Assembly (NCBI GenBank): GCA_017626435.1
Contig: JAGAIR010000007.1
Location: 186,001 to 250,000 of the forward strand
Source: Lachnospiraceae bacterium
GTDB taxonomy: Bacteria > Bacillota_A > Clostridia > Lachnospirales > Lachnospiraceae
DNA: 64,000 bases
Reading direction: 5' to 3'
Shown here: one piece after another, positions 37,168 to 46,903 of the stretch
Layout: every line of letters begins with the position of its first letter
Position numbering within the stretch: the first letter of the stretch is position 1
Position numbers and translations under genes: made by a program
The notes under the pieces: model-generated
What the model saw: the letters and a program-made list of their open reading frames with translations, nothing else
Database searches by the model: none
What the model was told of the DNA's origin: nothing

Positions 37168-38658
37168 ATGAATGTATTGGCGTTTGACTTAGGGGCAAGC
37201 AGTGGTCGTGGAATACTGGCATGCTTTGATGGGAAAAAGATTACGCTGGAGGAGATCCACCGTTTTCCGCATAATTTCAGTATGATGAACGGTCATGCTT
37301 ACTGGAATATCCTTTCCCTGATGGATGAGATGAAAGAAGGGATGCGGCTTTGCAAGGAGCCTTTAGCTGGTGTTGGGTTTGATACATGGGGGGTAGACTG
37401 TGGCATTCTGGATGCAGAAGGAAATCTTCTTGGAATTCCGGGAAGTTACCGTGATCCGGCATTAGATGATGCAAATATGGAAAAGGTATTGAAACGATTG
37501 GCACCAGAGGGGACCGCGGAAGAGAAAAAGGCAGCTGCCGGTGAAAAATATGCATTTGAACAGACTGGGATTGCCAGTCTGGCATATAATACATTGTATA
37601 AGCTTTGTTATATGAAAGAACAGATGCCAACCCAGATGGAAGCGGCAGAAACAGTACTTTTAATGCCTAATCTGATCGAATATCTTTTTTCTGGTGTAAA
37701 GCACAGTGAGTATTCTATTGCTTCCACTACCCAGCTTTTTAATATGAAGGAAAAGTGCTGGTCTGCGGAGTTGATGAAAAAGGCAGGACTGAATCCATCG
37801 CTGTTTCCAGCTGTGGATTATGCAGGGCGGGACCTGGGAACTCTCCGTCCTGAAATAGCAGAGGAAGTAGGGCAGGAAAATCTGCATATTATTTCCATAT
37901 CAGGACATGATACCGCATGTGCGGCAGCTGCTGTGCCTGCTGCCGAAGAGGAATTCACTTTCCTGTCCAGTGGAACCTGGTCATTACTTGGCATTTCTTC
38001 TCAAACAATGCTGGCCGGAGAGGATGTGATCGAAAGCAAGATCTCCAACGAAGGAACCTGGGATGGGGGATACCGTCCAACTGTCAATATCATTGGCTTG
38101 TGGATGTTTCAGGAGATTCGCCGTAATTTCCAGAAGGCAGGCAAAGATTACAGTTTTGTGGAACTGACAGATCTGGCGGCAAAAGAACCGCCGCTGCGCA
38201 GTTTTATCCGTCCGGATGATTTTATGCAGCCGGGAGATTATCCCACTAAAATACGGGAATACTGTAAAAAAACAGGTCAGCCTGTACCGGAAAGTGATGG
38301 GGCCCTGGTCAGATGCATTTTGGAAAGTCTGGCGATGAAATACCGTCAGGTATATCAGAGTCTGCGTCCATTTGTTACCTGGGAGGAGAAAATTTATATC
38401 GTAGGCGGGGGTGTCCAGAATGATCTGTTGAACCAGTTTACAGCCAATGCACTTGGCATCCCGGTGATTACAGGGGCAAGTGAGGCTACTGCAGTAGGGA
38501 ATGTGATGGAACAGCTCCAGGCACTGGGAGCTTACCAGACGAGGGAAGAGAAGTGCAGGATATTGGCGGCATCTTTTGAAACGAAGGAAATTATGCCGCA
38601 GGATCGACTGGAATGGGATGAAGGCTATCTCCGTTTTAGCAGCCTGTATGAAATTTGA
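37168..38658 (+). CDS. rhaB: FGGY-family rhamnulokinase-type sugar kinase
   Basis: 496 residues. The N-terminal half has LAFDLGASSGRGIL, the RhaB-like FPHNFSMMNGHAYWNI and GFDTWGVDCGILD. The C-terminal half has SISGHDTACAAAA, FLSSGTWSLLG and VGGGVQNDLLNQFTANALGIPV. Members phosphorylate L-rhamnulose, and related ones L-fuculose. Its neighbour is a fuculose-phosphate-type aldolase, so the true substrate could be either deoxy-sugar. AAAGGAG precedes the ATG. It has its own promoter and no obvious terminator afterwards. Confidence 0.85.
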   Translation: MNVLAFDLGASSGRGILACFDGKKITLEEIHRFPHNFSMMNGHAYWNILSLMDEMKEGMRLCKEPLAGVGFDTWGVDCGILDAEGNLLGIPGSYRDPALDDANMEKVLKRLAPEGTAEEKKAAAGEKYAFEQTGIASLAYNTLYKLCYMKEQMPTQMEAAETVLLMPNLIEYLFSGVKHSEYSIASTTQLFNMKEKCWSAELMKKAGLNPSLFPAVDYAGRDLGTLRPEIAEEVGQENLHIISISGHDTACAAAAVPAAEEEFTFLSSGTWSLLGISSQTMLAGEDVIESKISNEGTWDGGYRPTVNIIGLWMFQEIRRNFQKAGKDYSFVELTDLAAKEPPLRSFIRPDDFMQPGDYPTKIREYCKKTGQPVPESDGALVRCILESLAMKYRQVYQSLRPFVTWEEKIYIVGGGVQNDLLNQFTANALGIPVITGASEATAVGNVMEQLQALGAYQTREEKCRILAASFETKEIMPQDRLEWDEGYLRFSSLYEI

Positions 38659-38727
38659 ATGCTATCAATCAGTGTTTATCTTTATGGTTTAAATGAAAAT
38701 AAAAAAAGAAGTGAATGGAGGAAGAGA

Positions 38728-41697
38728 ATGGCAGCAAGCATAAAAAGCATCGAGGAAGTGAAGATTCCAGAAACTTATGTCCTGGAACAGTCAGAATATA
38801 TCAGAGAGGTTGACAGCTTTGCCCTGTCGCTGCGCCACAAGGTAAGCGGGGCGAGAGTGCTGGTATTGAGTAACGAAGACGACAATAAGGTGTTTTCGAT
38901 TGGGTTCCGTACACCGCCAAAGGATGCCACAGGGGTCCCCCACATCATTGAACATACTGTACTGTGCGGTTCAAAGCATTTTCCGGCAAAGGATCCTTTT
39001 GTAGAACTGGTGAAGGGTTCTTTAAATACCTATCTGAATGCAACTACCTATCCGGACAAAACTTTGTATCCGGTAGCAAGCTGCAATGACAAGGATTTCG
39101 AGAATCTGATGCATGTGTATATGGATGCTGTATTCTATCCTAATATTTATGAACATGAGGAAATCTTTAAGCAGGAGGGCTGGCATTATGAAATTACGGA
39201 GCCTGATGAGCCGGTTATCTATAATGGTGTCGTGTACAACGAGATGAAAGGAGCATTTTCCTCTGAGGAAGGTGTACTGGAGCGTTTTGTAATGAACAGT
39301 CTGTTTCCGGATACCACCTATGGACAGGAATCCGGCGGCGATCCTGCGTGTATTCCGGATCTGACCTATGAAGAATATCTGGATTTCCATCGCCGTTATT
39401 ATCATCCGGTCAACAGCTACATCTATCTCTATGGTGATATGGATGTAGAGGAACGTCTGAACTGGATGGATGAAAACTATCTGAAGGATTTTCCGGCAAT
39501 TGAGCTGGATTCTTCTATCGGTCTGCAAAAACCATTTAACAAGATGAAAAGTCTTACCAAAGAATATGCAGTATCCCAGACAGCAGACTGCAGTGAAAAG
39601 ACCTATTATGCTTATGCGGCGGCTATGGATATTACTATGGACCAGGAGGCGTGTAAGGCATTTGAACTATTGTCTTATGTGCTGATTGAGATGCCGGGAG
39701 CACCGTTAAAGCAGGCACTTTTGGATGCCGGAATCGGAAATGATGTGGATGTGGATTTTTGTGATATCCTGCGCCAGAGCTACTTTGCCATTACCACAAA
39801 GAATGCCGGGGCTGGGGAGAAGGAGAGGTTCTACCAGGTAATCCGCCAGACCCTGGAACGGCTGGTAAAGGATGGCATTGACAGAAAGGCACTGGAAGCG
39901 GCTATCAATGGAACAGAATTTAAGGAGAGAGAGGCAGATTTCGGTTCTTTTCCGAAAGGACTTTTGTATGGGCTGAAGACCATGAAAACCTGGCTGTATG
40001 ATGACAGCCAGCCATACACTTCACTGTGCTATGATAAATATTATCAGTTTTTGAGAGAACAGCTTGCTACGGATTATTATGAACAATTGATTCAGAAATA
40101 TCTTCTGGATAATCCGCACTCTATTTTGGTGGAAATGGTACCAAAGCTTGGGCTGGCAGCAGAAAACGAACAGAAGGAAAAAGAGCGTCTGGCTGCTTAC
40201 AAGGCAAGTCTTACTGATGAAGAAATCCAACAACTGATGGAAGATACCAAGGCATTGAAAGCATATCAGGAAGAGCCTAGTCCGAAGGAAGTACTGGAGA
40301 TGATCCCAATGCTTTCCAGAGAGGATATTGACAGCAAAGTACAGCCATTTGTGAATGAAGAAATCACTCTCCAGGGAATTAAAACAGTGCATCACGATAT
40401 TCATACCAATGACATTGTCTATCTGCGTCTGTTTTTTGATGGAGGAGAGCTGGAGGAATATGTGCCTCAGATGAGTTTCCTGGCTACCCTGCTGGGGTAT
40501 ATGGACACCAAAAAGCACAGTTACATGGAATTTGATACAGAGACCAATTTCTATACTGGGGGCATTGCCTCAGATGTAAATATTTTCTGCATGTATGGAA
40601 ATAAAGATGATTACCGGATACAGTTTGAGGTGAGGACCAAGGTGCTGCGGAGCCAGGTAGAGGCGGCGATGAAGTTGATGGCAGAGATGATGTTTGAAAC
40701 GCTGTTTTCCGATGAGAAACATTTAAAAGAGGTTGTGGCAGAGACCCGGTCCCGGTTGAAGGTGCGTCTGATGTCGGCTGGCCATCAGGCGGCAGCTGGA
40801 AGAGCGACCTCTTATTTCTCCAAAAGTGCATGGCTCAATGATGCGTCTGTGGGAATTGGCTATTATCAGTATCTGGTACAGCTGGATGAACATTTCGATG
40901 AGGAAAAAGAAAATTTAAAAGCGGGCTGTCAGGCTCTGCTGAAAAAATTGTTCCGGAAGGAAAATATGTTGATATCCTGTACCTCAGACAAAGAAGGGCT
41001 TCGGGCAGTGGATTCTGCATTGGCAGGATTTTTGAAAGAGCTTACAGCATTTGAGACAGAAGATGTTCCGAAAAAAGCGTTAGACAATATTCTCCAGGCA
41101 TATCCAGCCGATCCAAAGCAGCGTAATGAGGGGTGGATGACACCGGCAGAAATCCAGTATGTTGCTATGGCGGGCAGCTATGAGAATGTAAAAAATGTTA
41201 ATTTTGGTGCACTCCGGGTAGTACGCCACCTGCTTAATTATGGATATCTTTGGAATGAAGTACGTGTCAAGGGTGGAGCGTATGGTGTCTTCTGTCAGTT
41301 TAACCGTGACCAGGAGGGATTTTTTGCTTCTTACCGTGACCCTAAGCTTTCCGAAACTATGGAGGTATATCAAAAAGCAGCAGAGTTTCTGAAGGAATAT
41401 CAGACAGAGGAAAGAGAAATCTTAAAGACCATTATCGGAACAGTCAGCGGTATGGATACTCCACTGACTCCGGCAATGAAGGGACGACGATCTATGACTG
41501 CTTATCTGACGAAGACACCTCTGGGTGCACTTCAGGAGGAAAGGGATCAGGTTCTTTCCTGTACTTGTGAGGATATCCACGAGACAGCGTCTGTTATGGA
41601 GGCTGTGACAAATGCCGGCAATCTTTGTGTGATTGGTAATGAACAGCATTTGGAAGAAGAAAAGGAATTGTTCCAGAAAATGATTCCGCTTTCATAA
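38728..41697 (+). CDS. M16C (PreP/Cym1-type) zinc metallopeptidase
   Basis: 989 residues, the size of the presequence-protease group. The inverted zinc motif HxxEH is at His72-Glu75-His76 in PHIIEHTVLCG, with a downstream Glu ligand near EEIFKQEGWHYE. Later blocks include NEMKGAFSSEEGV, HSYMEFDTETNFYTGGIA and the substrate-binding VKGGAYGVFCQFNRDQEG. Four homologous M16 lobes form a closed chamber that degrades oligopeptides. There is no signal peptide, so it is cytoplasmic. GGAGG seven bases before ATG 38728 decides the start; the frame is open 23 codons earlier. A palindrome at 41750-41775 separates it from era. Confidence 0.93.
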   Translation: MAASIKSIEEVKIPETYVLEQSEYIREVDSFALSLRHKVSGARVLVLSNEDDNKVFSIGFRTPPKDATGVPHIIEHTVLCGSKHFPAKDPFVELVKGSLNTYLNATTYPDKTLYPVASCNDKDFENLMHVYMDAVFYPNIYEHEEIFKQEGWHYEITEPDEPVIYNGVVYNEMKGAFSSEEGVLERFVMNSLFPDTTYGQESGGDPACIPDLTYEEYLDFHRRYYHPVNSYIYLYGDMDVEERLNWMDENYLKDFPAIELDSSIGLQKPFNKMKSLTKEYAVSQTADCSEKTYYAYAAAMDITMDQEACKAFELLSYVLIEMPGAPLKQALLDAGIGNDVDVDFCDILRQSYFAITTKNAGAGEKERFYQVIRQTLERLVKDGIDRKALEAAINGTEFKEREADFGSFPKGLLYGLKTMKTWLYDDSQPYTSLCYDKYYQFLREQLATDYYEQLIQKYLLDNPHSILVEMVPKLGLAAENEQKEKERLAAYKASLTDEEIQQLMEDTKALKAYQEEPSPKEVLEMIPMLSREDIDSKVQPFVNEEITLQGIKTVHHDIHTNDIVYLRLFFDGGELEEYVPQMSFLATLLGYMDTKKHSYMEFDTETNFYTGGIASDVNIFCMYGNKDDYRIQFEVRTKVLRSQVEAAMKLMAEMMFETLFSDEKHLKEVVAETRSRLKVRLMSAGHQAAAGRATSYFSKSAWLNDASVGIGYYQYLVQLDEHFDEEKENLKAGCQALLKKLFRKENMLISCTSDKEGLRAVDSALAGFLKELTAFETEDVPKKALDNILQAYPADPKQRNEGWMTPAEIQYVAMAGSYENVKNVNFGALRVVRHLLNYGYLWNEVRVKGGAYGVFCQFNRDQEGFFASYRDPKLSETMEVYQKAAEFLKEYQTEEREILKTIIGTVSGMDTPLTPAMKGRRSMTAYLTKTPLGALQEERDQVLSCTCEDIHETASVMEAVTNAGNLCVIGNEQHLEEEKELFQKMIPLS

Positions 41698-41749
41698 TGT
41701 GAAATGAAGATTTGGGAGGAGATAAAATGTCTCCCCTGAATTTTGGAAG

Positions 41750-41775
41750 GTTTGTGCCTGCACTGTGGCACAAAC
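41750..41775. repeat. Transcribed palindrome, 9-bp stem and 8-base loop
   Basis: GTTTGTGCC (41750-41758) and GGCACAAAC (41767-41775) around TGCACTGT. It sits between the M16 peptidase and era genes without a following T run. It resembles the palindromes at 49044-49071 and 58384-58409. Confidence 0.65.
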
Positions 41776-41815
41776 TTTTCATGGAAAGTGAAATCAGTGC
41801 AGAAAAGAGGAACAT

Positions 41816-42724
41816 ATGAAAAAATTCAAATCTGGTTTTGTGACATTGATCGGAAGACCAAATGTAGGGAAATCAACCTTGATGAACCAGCTTATTGGAC
41901 AGAAGATTGCCATAACCTCCAATAAGCCGCAGACCACAAGAAACAGAATACAGACTGTATATACCTGCAAGGAAGGACAGATTATCTTTCTGGATACTCC
42001 GGGAATCCACAAGGCAAAAAATAAATTGGGAGAATATATGGTATCAGTAGCCGAGCGTACCTTGCGGGAAGTTGATCTGATTTTATGGCTGGTGGAACCA
42101 AGCACCTTTATCGGAGCGGGAGAACGCCATATTGCTGAGCAGTTGAAAAAGGCAGATACACCGGTTTTTCTGGTGATCAATAAAATTGATACTGTAACAA
42201 AAGCAGAGATACTCACCTTTATTGATGCATATAAGGATATTGTGGATTTCGCAGAGATTATCCCGGTATCCGCATTAAACGGAGAAAATACAGATGAACT
42301 GCTGGCTACCATGTTTCAATATCTGGAGGAGGGACCCTGCTATTATGACGAGGATACCATCACTGACCAGCCGGAACGTCAGATTGTTGCAGAGCTGATC
42401 AGGGAAAAAGCACTTCGCAATCTGGATGATGAAATACCTCATGGAATCGCAGTAGCCATTGATCAGATGAAGGAACGCCCTAATGGCAATCTGATAGATA
42501 TTGATGCTACGATTGTTTGTGAGAGAAATTCCCATAAGGGAATCATTATCGGTAAGCAGGGCTCTATGTTGAAAAAAATTGGAACGGATGCCAGAAGAGA
42601 CATAGAGGCATTATTGGATTGCCGTGTGAATTTAAAGCTCTGGGTCAAGGTGAAGAAAGATTGGCGTGACAGTGATTTTCTGATTAAAAACTTTGGATAC
42701 CGTGCATCTGATTATGAAGAGTAA
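41816..42724 (+). CDS. era: GTPase Era
   Basis: 302 residues. The G domain has GRPNVGKSTLMN (G1), the switch region around TTRNRIQ, DTPGIHKAKNKLGEYM (G3) and NKID (G4). The C-terminal KH domain has GKQGSMLKKIGTDARRDIE and VNLKLWVKVKKDWRD. It binds 16S rRNA near its 3' end during 30S assembly. AGAGGA is five bases before the ATG. It is followed by yqzL and recO, the arrangement known in other Firmicutes. Confidence 0.97.
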   Translation: MKKFKSGFVTLIGRPNVGKSTLMNQLIGQKIAITSNKPQTTRNRIQTVYTCKEGQIIFLDTPGIHKAKNKLGEYMVSVAERTLREVDLILWLVEPSTFIGAGERHIAEQLKKADTPVFLVINKIDTVTKAEILTFIDAYKDIVDFAEIIPVSALNGENTDELLATMFQYLEEGPCYYDEDTITDQPERQIVAELIREKALRNLDDEIPHGIAVAIDQMKERPNGNLIDIDATIVCERNSHKGIIIGKQGSMLKKIGTDARRDIEALLDCRVNLKLWVKVKKDWRDSDFLIKNFGYRASDYEE

Positions 42725-42863
42725 GATGATGCAGTATCAGCCAGTTTTGTGAGGGATTATAAAAGACAATTTTCGGATGCCATAAGCTTCCAGTATATCC
42801 ATTTTCCTTTTTTGACATTCTAATAAAGCACTTATAAAAGAACATAGGCAGAAAGGTCGGTGA

Positions 42864-43052
42864 ATGGGAATGGAACAAGAAGATAAATGGACGCGTTTTG
42901 CAGCAACTGGAAGGATACAGGATTATCTGGATTACAGACAGGTGGAAAATGCAACAAATGCAGGTGAAAGGTCAACTTATGGCAGTAGTGAAGTGGGACA
43001 AAGTGATTTTCTACGTCAGGAGAAACAGGATGGAAATGGAATAATATGGTAG
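42864..43052 (+). CDS. yqzL: YqzL-like small protein between era and recO
   Basis: 62 residues, or 60 from an ATG six bases later. The N-terminus (DKWTRFAATGRIQDYLDYR) matches the short YqzL pattern W-x-x-F-x-x-T-G-x-I-x-x-Y-L, and the gene lies in the same place as yqzL in Bacillus. The tail beyond residue 35 is hydrophilic and longer than in the 47-residue Bacillus protein. Function is unknown. AAAGG lies upstream. A TTGACA at 42812-42817 with a short-spaced TATAAA could be its own promoter. Confidence 0.75.
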   Translation: MGMEQEDKWTRFAATGRIQDYLDYRQVENATNAGERSTYGSSEVGQSDFLRQEKQDGNGIIW

Positions 43053-43100
43053 GGGATTGGTGGAGTATAAAAAACATAAAGATTCTCTTTCATGAGTAAG

Positions 43101-43163
43101 AATCAAAAAACAATCCGCAGATGCCGGGGCAGTTGTCCGTATCTGTCGGATTGTTTTTTGATT
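43101..43163. terminator. Strong 17-bp hairpin between yqzL and recO
   Basis: AATCAAAAAACAATCCG (43101-43117) and CGGATTGTTTTTTGATT (43147-43163) are perfect inverse complements, with a partly paired 29-base interior (AGAT/ATCT). The T-rich 3' arm makes it a likely terminator of the upstream transcript, and its symmetry allows both directions. Confidence 0.75.
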
Positions 43164-43251
43164 GATAGAGCTGTTTTTATCAGTCTGGTTGCGCTGGCTT
43201 TCCCTATTCGATATAATGAAACCATATTTTTGAGAAATCGGAGTGTAAACC

Positions 43252-43998
43252 ATGGGAGATGTTATTGAGGTGACCGGTATGGTGCTGGTATCCTCTCCAA
43301 TCAGGGAATACGATAAAAGAATAGAACTTCTTACCAGGGAAAGAGGGAGAATATCTGCATTTGTGCAGGGTGCAAGAAGACCAAACAGTGTACTGTCTGC
43401 CTGCACGATTCCATTCACCTTTGGTATTTATTATCTGTATGAAGGCAGAAATTCCTATAACGTTCAGTCTGCACAGATTAAAACATATTTTGACAAGATC
43501 GCAGAAGATTTTGATGGATTGTGCTATGCTTCCTATTTTGCAGAAATGGCACAATATTTTTCGCGGGAAAATGTGGAGGCACCACAGGAATTGCTTCTAT
43601 TATATATGACCTGTAAGGCTGTCACGAAAGGATTGGTTTCTCTTCCTCTGATACGAAGCATTTATGAAATGCGTCTGATGCAGATTGAAGGGGAGGGGCT
43701 GGAACTGTTCCGATGCCTGAAATGCGGACGGGAGGATGCGGATAAGATGATATATTTTTCCCAGGGAGGATTTTTGTGCCGGGAGTGTGCGTCGAAGATT
43801 CCCGGACTTCAACAGGAAAAGCCGGTGAAATTAAGCAATGATGCACTGTATGCTTTACAGTTTATTCTTACTACTCCCATAGAAAAGCTATATTCATTCC
43901 GTGTGTCAGCGGAGGTCGAGAAAGAACTGGCGGCATTCATGAAGCAGTATCTGCATAAATATCTGCCCTATGAATTTAAAACCATGGCTTTTTTGTAA
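43252..43998 (+). CDS. recO: DNA repair/recombination mediator RecO
   Basis: 248 residues. The N-terminal OB fold starts with VTGMVLVSSPIREYDKRIELLTRERGR and FVQGARR. The C-terminal helical domain carries a four-Cys zinc site (CLKCG, then CRECA). RecO loads RecA on SSB-coated single-stranded DNA with RecR. The ATG has GGAG upstream. It ends 114 bases before the glyS start; the glyS promoter overlaps the gap. Confidence 0.95.
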   Translation: MGDVIEVTGMVLVSSPIREYDKRIELLTRERGRISAFVQGARRPNSVLSACTIPFTFGIYYLYEGRNSYNVQSAQIKTYFDKIAEDFDGLCYASYFAEMAQYFSRENVEAPQELLLLYMTCKAVTKGLVSLPLIRSIYEMRLMQIEGEGLELFRCLKCGREDADKMIYFSQGGFLCRECASKIPGLQQEKPVKLSNDALYALQFILTTPIEKLYSFRVSAEVEKELAAFMKQYLHKYLPYEFKTMAFL

Positions 43999-44007
43999 GG
44001 GGAGTTC

Positions 44008-44036
44008 TTGCAATCTGGGCCGGATAATGGTATATT
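44008..44036 (+). promoter_or_regulatory. Probable promoter of glyS
   Basis: TTGCAA (44008-44013), a 17-base spacer and TATATT (44031-44036). The leader of about 70 bases is too short for a T-box and lacks the T-box sequence. Confidence 0.6.
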
Positions 44037-44112
44037 TTTACTTAATGTGCAAGATTTGTATCTGCATCGATACAGAGGGATTATTGCAAGACTAGAATTG
44101 GAGGAAATCATT

Positions 44113-45501
44113 ATGGAAAAGACGATGGAAAAAATCGCAGCGCTTGCCAAAGCAAGAGGGTTTATCTATCCAGGCTCTGAGATTTATGGCGGTCTGGCAA
44201 ATACATGGGATTACGGAAATCTTGGTGTAGAATTAAAAAATAACGTAAAACAGGCATGGTGGCAGAAATTTATTCGTGAGACACCATATAATGTAGGGAT
44301 TGACTGTGCAATCCTGATGAATCCACAGACATGGGTTGCTTCTGGTCATCTGGGAAGCTTTTCTGACCCGCTGATGGATTGTAAGGAATGTCATGAGCGT
44401 TTCCGTGCAGATCAGGTCATTGAAAATTTTGCTGAGGAAAAAGGCATCGAACTGGATGGCAGCGTAGATGGCTGGAGCAATGAGCAGATGCAGGATTTTA
44501 TTAAAGAACATGAAATTCCATGTCCTACCTGTGGAAAACACAATTTTACGGATATCCGTCAGTTTAACCTGATGTTCAAGACATTCCAGGGGGTTACCGA
44601 GGATGCCAAGAATACGGTTTATCTTCGTCCGGAGACAGCACAGGGTATTTTTGTCAATTTCAAGAATATCCAGCGTACATCCCGTAAAAAGATTCCTTTC
44701 GGTATTGGTCAGATTGGTAAGTCCTTCCGTAATGAGATTACACCTGGTAACTTTACTTTCCGTACCAGAGAGTTTGAACAGATGGAGCTGGAGTTCTTCT
44801 GCGAGCCGGACACTGATTTAGAGTGGTTTGAGTATTGGAAGAAGTATTGCATTGACTGGCTTCATTCTTTGGGGATGAAGGAAGAAGAAATGCGTGTCCG
44901 TGATCACGAGCCGGAGGAGCTTTCCTTCTATAGTAAAGCAACTTCTGATATTGAATATCTATTCCCGTTTGGCTGGGGTGAGCTTTGGGGAATCGCAGAC
45001 CGTACCAATTACGATCTGACCCAGCATCAGACAGTATCTGGTGAGGATATGAGTTACTTTGATGATACAAAAAATGAAAAATACATTCCATATGTTATTG
45101 AGCCATCTCTTGGTGCAGATCGTGTAACACTTGCATTCCTGTGTGGTGCATATGATGAAGAAGAACTGGAAGGAGGGGATGTACGTACCGTGCTTCATTT
45201 CCATCCGGCACTTGCTCCGGTGAAGATTGGTATCCTTCCATTGTCTAAGAAACTGGCAGAGCCTGCGGAAAAGATCTATACAGAGTTATCCAGAATGTAT
45301 AACTGTGAATATGATGACCGTGGAAATATCGGAAAGCGTTACCGCCGTCAGGATGAAATCGGTACACCATATTGTATTACGTATGATTTTGATTCTCAGG
45401 AAGATGGGGCCGTTACTGTACGTGACCGTGATACAATGGAACAGGAACGTGTTAAGATTGCTGATCTTGCAAAGTATTTTGAAGGAAAATTTGATTTTTA
45501 A
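44113..45501 (+). CDS. glyS: Glycyl-tRNA synthetase (single-chain, dimeric type)
   Basis: 462 residues of the alpha-2, class II type. It has the N-terminal [24 protein letters not shown], a zinc-binding-like Cys pair (CPTCGKHNF), motif 2 in [20 protein letters not shown] and motif 3 in [14 protein letters not shown]. The C-terminal anticodon-binding domain has [22 protein letters not shown]. It charges tRNA-Gly. ATG 44113 follows GGAGG; the frame is open upstream but lacks such a site. A terminator at 45604-45645 ends the transcript. Confidence 0.96.
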   Translation: MEKTMEKIAALAKARGFIYPGSEIYGGLANTWDYGNLGVELKNNVKQAWWQKFIRETPYNVGIDCAILMNPQTWVASGHLGSFSDPLMDCKECHERFRADQVIENFAEEKGIELDGSVDGWSNEQMQDFIKEHEIPCPTCGKHNFTDIRQFNLMFKTFQGVTEDAKNTVYLRPETAQGIFVNFKNIQRTSRKKIPFGIGQIGKSFRNEITPGNFTFRTREFEQMELEFFCEPDTDLEWFEYWKKYCIDWLHSLGMKEEEMRVRDHEPEELSFYSKATSDIEYLFPFGWGELWGIADRTNYDLTQHQTVSGEDMSYFDDTKNEKYIPYVIEPSLGADRVTLAFLCGAYDEEELEGGDVRTVLHFHPALAPVKIGILPLSKKLAEPAEKIYTELSRMYNCEYDDRGNIGKRYRRQDEIGTPYCITYDFDSQEDGAVTVRDRDTMEQERVKIADLAKYFEGKFDF

Positions 45502-45603
45502 TCCAAACAGATCAAAATATTAAGAAAATTTAAATACGTTAAGAAAATTGTTATTTATGTTGAAATTGTGTCAAAAAAATTGAACAATTTCAACAAGAAA
45601 AAG

Positions 45604-45645
45604 AGATAGTAATTTTGTGGTATGTACAAAATTACTATCTTTTTT
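45604..45645 (+). terminator. Rho-independent terminator after glyS
   Basis: AGATAGTAATTTTG (45604-45617) pairs perfectly with CAAAATTACTATCT (45627-45640) and is followed by TTTTT. Confidence 0.9.
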
Positions 45646-45711
45646 GGTTTATTGTAACATTCTTACTAGGGGGGATGAATGTATGAAATGTTTTTTTGTC
45701 AAAAGTTACAG

Positions 45712-45740
45712 TTGATTTGACAATTTTCTCGTGATAGAAT
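45712..45740 (+). promoter_or_regulatory. Promoter of the lysine-rich secreted protein gene
   Basis: TTGATT (45712-45717), a 17-base spacer and TAGAAT (45735-45740). The start codon is about 40 bases downstream behind a long purine-rich ribosome binding site (AAGGGGG). Confidence 0.6.
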
Positions 45741-45786
45741 CACCACTGTAACAAACAGACAGAAATATTTTAAGGGGGAAAAAAGA

Positions 45787-46743
45787 ATGAAGTTATCAGT
45801 TAAGAAAGCGCTTTCTTTAGCAATGGCATGTGCATTAGCTCTTACAAGTGTTGGGGCAGCAGACGCAGCAAAAGTAAAGAAAGCACAGAGCATTCCAACA
45901 GCAAACATTACTATCCAGGCAGATGCCAACAAGGCTGTAACTGGCAGTGCAGTAGTATCAGGTGTTGCTATCGCATCTCATTCAGCATTAAAGTGTAACT
46001 ATGATGCATCTTTAGTTACAAGTATTGCTGATGCAAAGGCAGAGAAGGCATCTGATAATTCTGTAAAGGTTACTGTAACAGCAACAAAGGGTGCAGTGGC
46101 AGTAACAAATGCAGCAGTAGCAGTATTATCTGACAATGCTACAGTAGCATCTGTATATGTAACGATTAAGGGGGTACCTGTTAAGCCTGTAGTAAAGAAG
46201 ACAAAGTCTCTTTCTATTAAGAAGAGTGTTGTTATCGCAGCTGGTAAGTCTAAGACAGTTAAGTATACAGCAAAGAAGACCGCAGCTGCTGACAAGATTC
46301 AGACAGTTAAGGTGAAGTCCTCTAACAACAAGGTAGTTAAGGCAGTGAAAAAGACTGGCAAGAAGATTAAGCTTACCGTTCCTAAGAAGGCAACAAAGGG
46401 TGCTTCTGCAAAGGTTACTCTGACTTCTGGAAGCAAAAAAGCTGCAATCAAAGTTTTCGTTCAGAATAAGGCTAAGACTGTGAAGGCTTCTAAGAAGACT
46501 GTAACTGTTAAGAAGGGTAAGACAGCTAAGGTTACTCTTAAGGTAACTGCTCAGAATAAGAAGAAAGCAACAACAGATACTATTACAACAAAGGTAGCTA
46601 AGAAGAAGGCTGCAAAGGTAACTAAGAGTGTTGCTAAGAAAGGCAAAGTAGTTGTATCTCTGAAGGCTAAGAAAAAAGGTACAACAAAAGTTACTGTTAA
46701 GGTTGGTGCTAAGAAGGTGAATGTATCTTTAAAGGTTAAATAA
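45787..46743 (+). CDS. Lysine-rich secreted protein with Ig-like repeats
   Basis: 318 residues. A signal peptide (about 1-28, ending DAA) precedes a neutral Ala/Val/Thr domain (about 30-125) and a strongly basic C-terminal half of beta-sandwich-like units. Each unit starts K-x-x-S/V-x-x-K-K-x-V-x-x-x-x-G-K-x-x-x-V and contains the phrase KVTLT or KVTVKV, recalling bacterial Ig-like group 2 domains. By my count there are about 73 Lys, no Arg and about nine acidic residues. Codon use is narrow (AAG, GCA/GCT, GTT/GTA), as in highly expressed genes. It has its own promoter and terminator. The function is unknown; a surface or matrix polycation is an inference. Confidence 0.85.
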   Translation: MKLSVKKALSLAMACALALTSVGAADAAKVKKAQSIPTANITIQADANKAVTGSAVVSGVAIASHSALKCNYDASLVTSIADAKAEKASDNSVKVTVTATKGAVAVTNAAVAVLSDNATVASVYVTIKGVPVKPVVKKTKSLSIKKSVVIAAGKSKTVKYTAKKTAAADKIQTVKVKSSNNKVVKAVKKTGKKIKLTVPKKATKGASAKVTLTSGSKKAAIKVFVQNKAKTVKASKKTVTVKKGKTAKVTLKVTAQNKKKATTDTITTKVAKKKAAKVTKSVAKKGKVVVSLKAKKKGTTKVTVKVGAKKVNVSLKVK

Positions 46744-46770
46744 TTGAATCTTTAGAATATGTTTTGTCAA

Positions 46771-46806
46771 AAGAGGGGATATCGTATGGTATCTCCTCTT
46801 TTTTTC
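46771..46806 (+). terminator. Rho-independent terminator after the lysine-rich gene
   Basis: AAGAGGGGATA (46771-46781) pairs with TATCTCCTCTT (46790-46800), with one G-T wobble, followed by TTTTT. Confidence 0.88.
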
Positions 46807-46903
46807 TGTTATACTGGTTACAGTTTTTAAAACGCTTGATGAGAAACTGCATTAAAAGAAGATACATTTACATAAAGAATCAAAAAAAGGACAAAATAAG
46901 CGG

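Noticed and set aside
46180..46740. AAG-rich purine repeats in the lysine-rich gene as a DNA repeat element
   Set aside because: They follow from Lys codons in an intact reading frame; no exact repeat unit is present.
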